Shown here: piece after piece, positions 63,435 through 64,000 of the stretch | Layout: each line of letters opens with the position of its first letter | Numbering within the stretch: the first letter of the stretch is position 1 | Assembly: GCF_034702125.1 (NCBI RefSeq) | Contig: NC_085862.1 | Span: 10,692,238 to 10,756,237 of the forward strand | DNA from: Engraulis encrasicolus | Taxonomy: Eukaryota > Chordata > Actinopteri > Clupeiformes > Engraulidae | Direction of reading: 5' to 3' | DNA length: 64,000 nt | Translations under genes and position numbers: made by a program | The notes under the pieces: model-generated | Seen by the model: only the letters and a program-made list of their open reading frames with translations | The model's database searches: none | What the model was told of the DNA's origin: nothing

Positions 63435-64000
63435 GACACACACAGACATACACACAAAGCTGCTCATGTCAAGTAGACTCTGTCTGTGGTGCCTGCCCAT
63501 CACATGGCCATGGATACACCCTGAGCCCCTTACCTTACGTGGGCTTAGAGGAGAGACGGCCAGCAGCAGGAGCAGCTCGCCTGCCTCCTGGGTAAAGAAA
63601 CTAAACCCTGGCTCTCAACAGCCATATTGATTGGCCTGTGTTACGGACACGAGGACAACCGCTGTGAAATAAATACCACTTAGCTATTGGCGTTTCTGAC
63701 GGACGGATTCCTCTCAAAGATAAGGGAGCGGAGCAGCAGCGAGCAAATGATGTTCCTCATATAATTCAGTTTTCACTGTTCCAGATAGAGGTATATTCAG
63801 CTATGTTTATTTAGGTAGTGGGGATGAGTGATGTATGTCTGTGCATTTAGTGATGCTCTATTGCTCAAGAAGCTATAACCCTGACTTTTCAGCAAGTCCA
63901 CCTTTTCTCGGTGCCGTCCATCCTCTTTTCTCTGTTGACCTTTTTGGGGGTCCATTAGCCTGCGTGTCTCTTTCTTTCCATCCTTTTTGGCCCCTTTCTT
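63432..64000 (+). other. Right edge of window, intronic
   Basis: Complex non-repetitive sequence, possibly conserved around 63640-63830. I searched for the next MAST exon (coding CR..NRKSL) and did not find it. Confidence 0.45.

Overview
The window reads as vertebrate, most likely teleost fish, chromosomal DNA. It has very long CT, GT and GCAC microsatellites, many short hAT-type transposons with 8-bp target duplications, Tc1/mariner elements flanked by TA, tRNA-derived SINEs, and tiny exons separated by tens of kilobases. No bacterial operon structure, CRISPR array or rRNA is present. I cannot name the species from this sequence alone.

The one host gene I recognise is the 5' end of a microtubule-associated serine/threonine kinase gene, best matched to mast3, on the + strand. 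A start exon at 19285-19323 (MDDSSILRRRGLQ, donor CAG|GTAAGG) reads in frame across a 24-kb intron into a 32-nt exon at 43312-43343 (KELSLPRRGS plus two bases). These two exons match my recollection of the start of human MAST3. A second start exon at 61295-61368 (MSDSFWTVLSNFSLP...) ends in the same phase as the 32-nt exon, so it behaves as an internal alternative promoter. Two further exon-like blocks fit the same phase rules and look new to me: a candidate alternative first exon at 23531-23656 (42 codons, phase-0 donor) and a candidate 72-nt cassette exon at 55419-55490 (phase 2 in, phase 2 out). The kinase and PDZ domains lie beyond the right edge.

Layout: 1-3152 is a foldback repeat split by a hAT element that itself carries a smaller hAT element. 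5105-5316 is a hAT MITE. 6484-8106 is a structurally intact Tc1 element with a full-length DD34E transposase. 8340-15452 holds MITEs and two SINEs. 16600-19323 is the promoter and leader region of mast3. 19324-43311 is intron 1, with hAT MITEs, a degenerate two-unit repeat, CT arrays and a TTAA-flanked MITE family. From 43344 to the right edge is intron 2, with two decayed Tc1 copies, large TG arrays, two unexplained tandem repeats (about 255 bp x3 and about 195 bp x3), a foldback with telomere-like CCCTAA sequence, more MITEs and the alternative first exon with its GA-rich leader.

Transposable elements and microsatellites make up much of the window. The notable signals are the exon architecture of mast3, the potentially active Tc1 copy, the nested insertions (which give relative ages), and several repeats I could not assign to a family.
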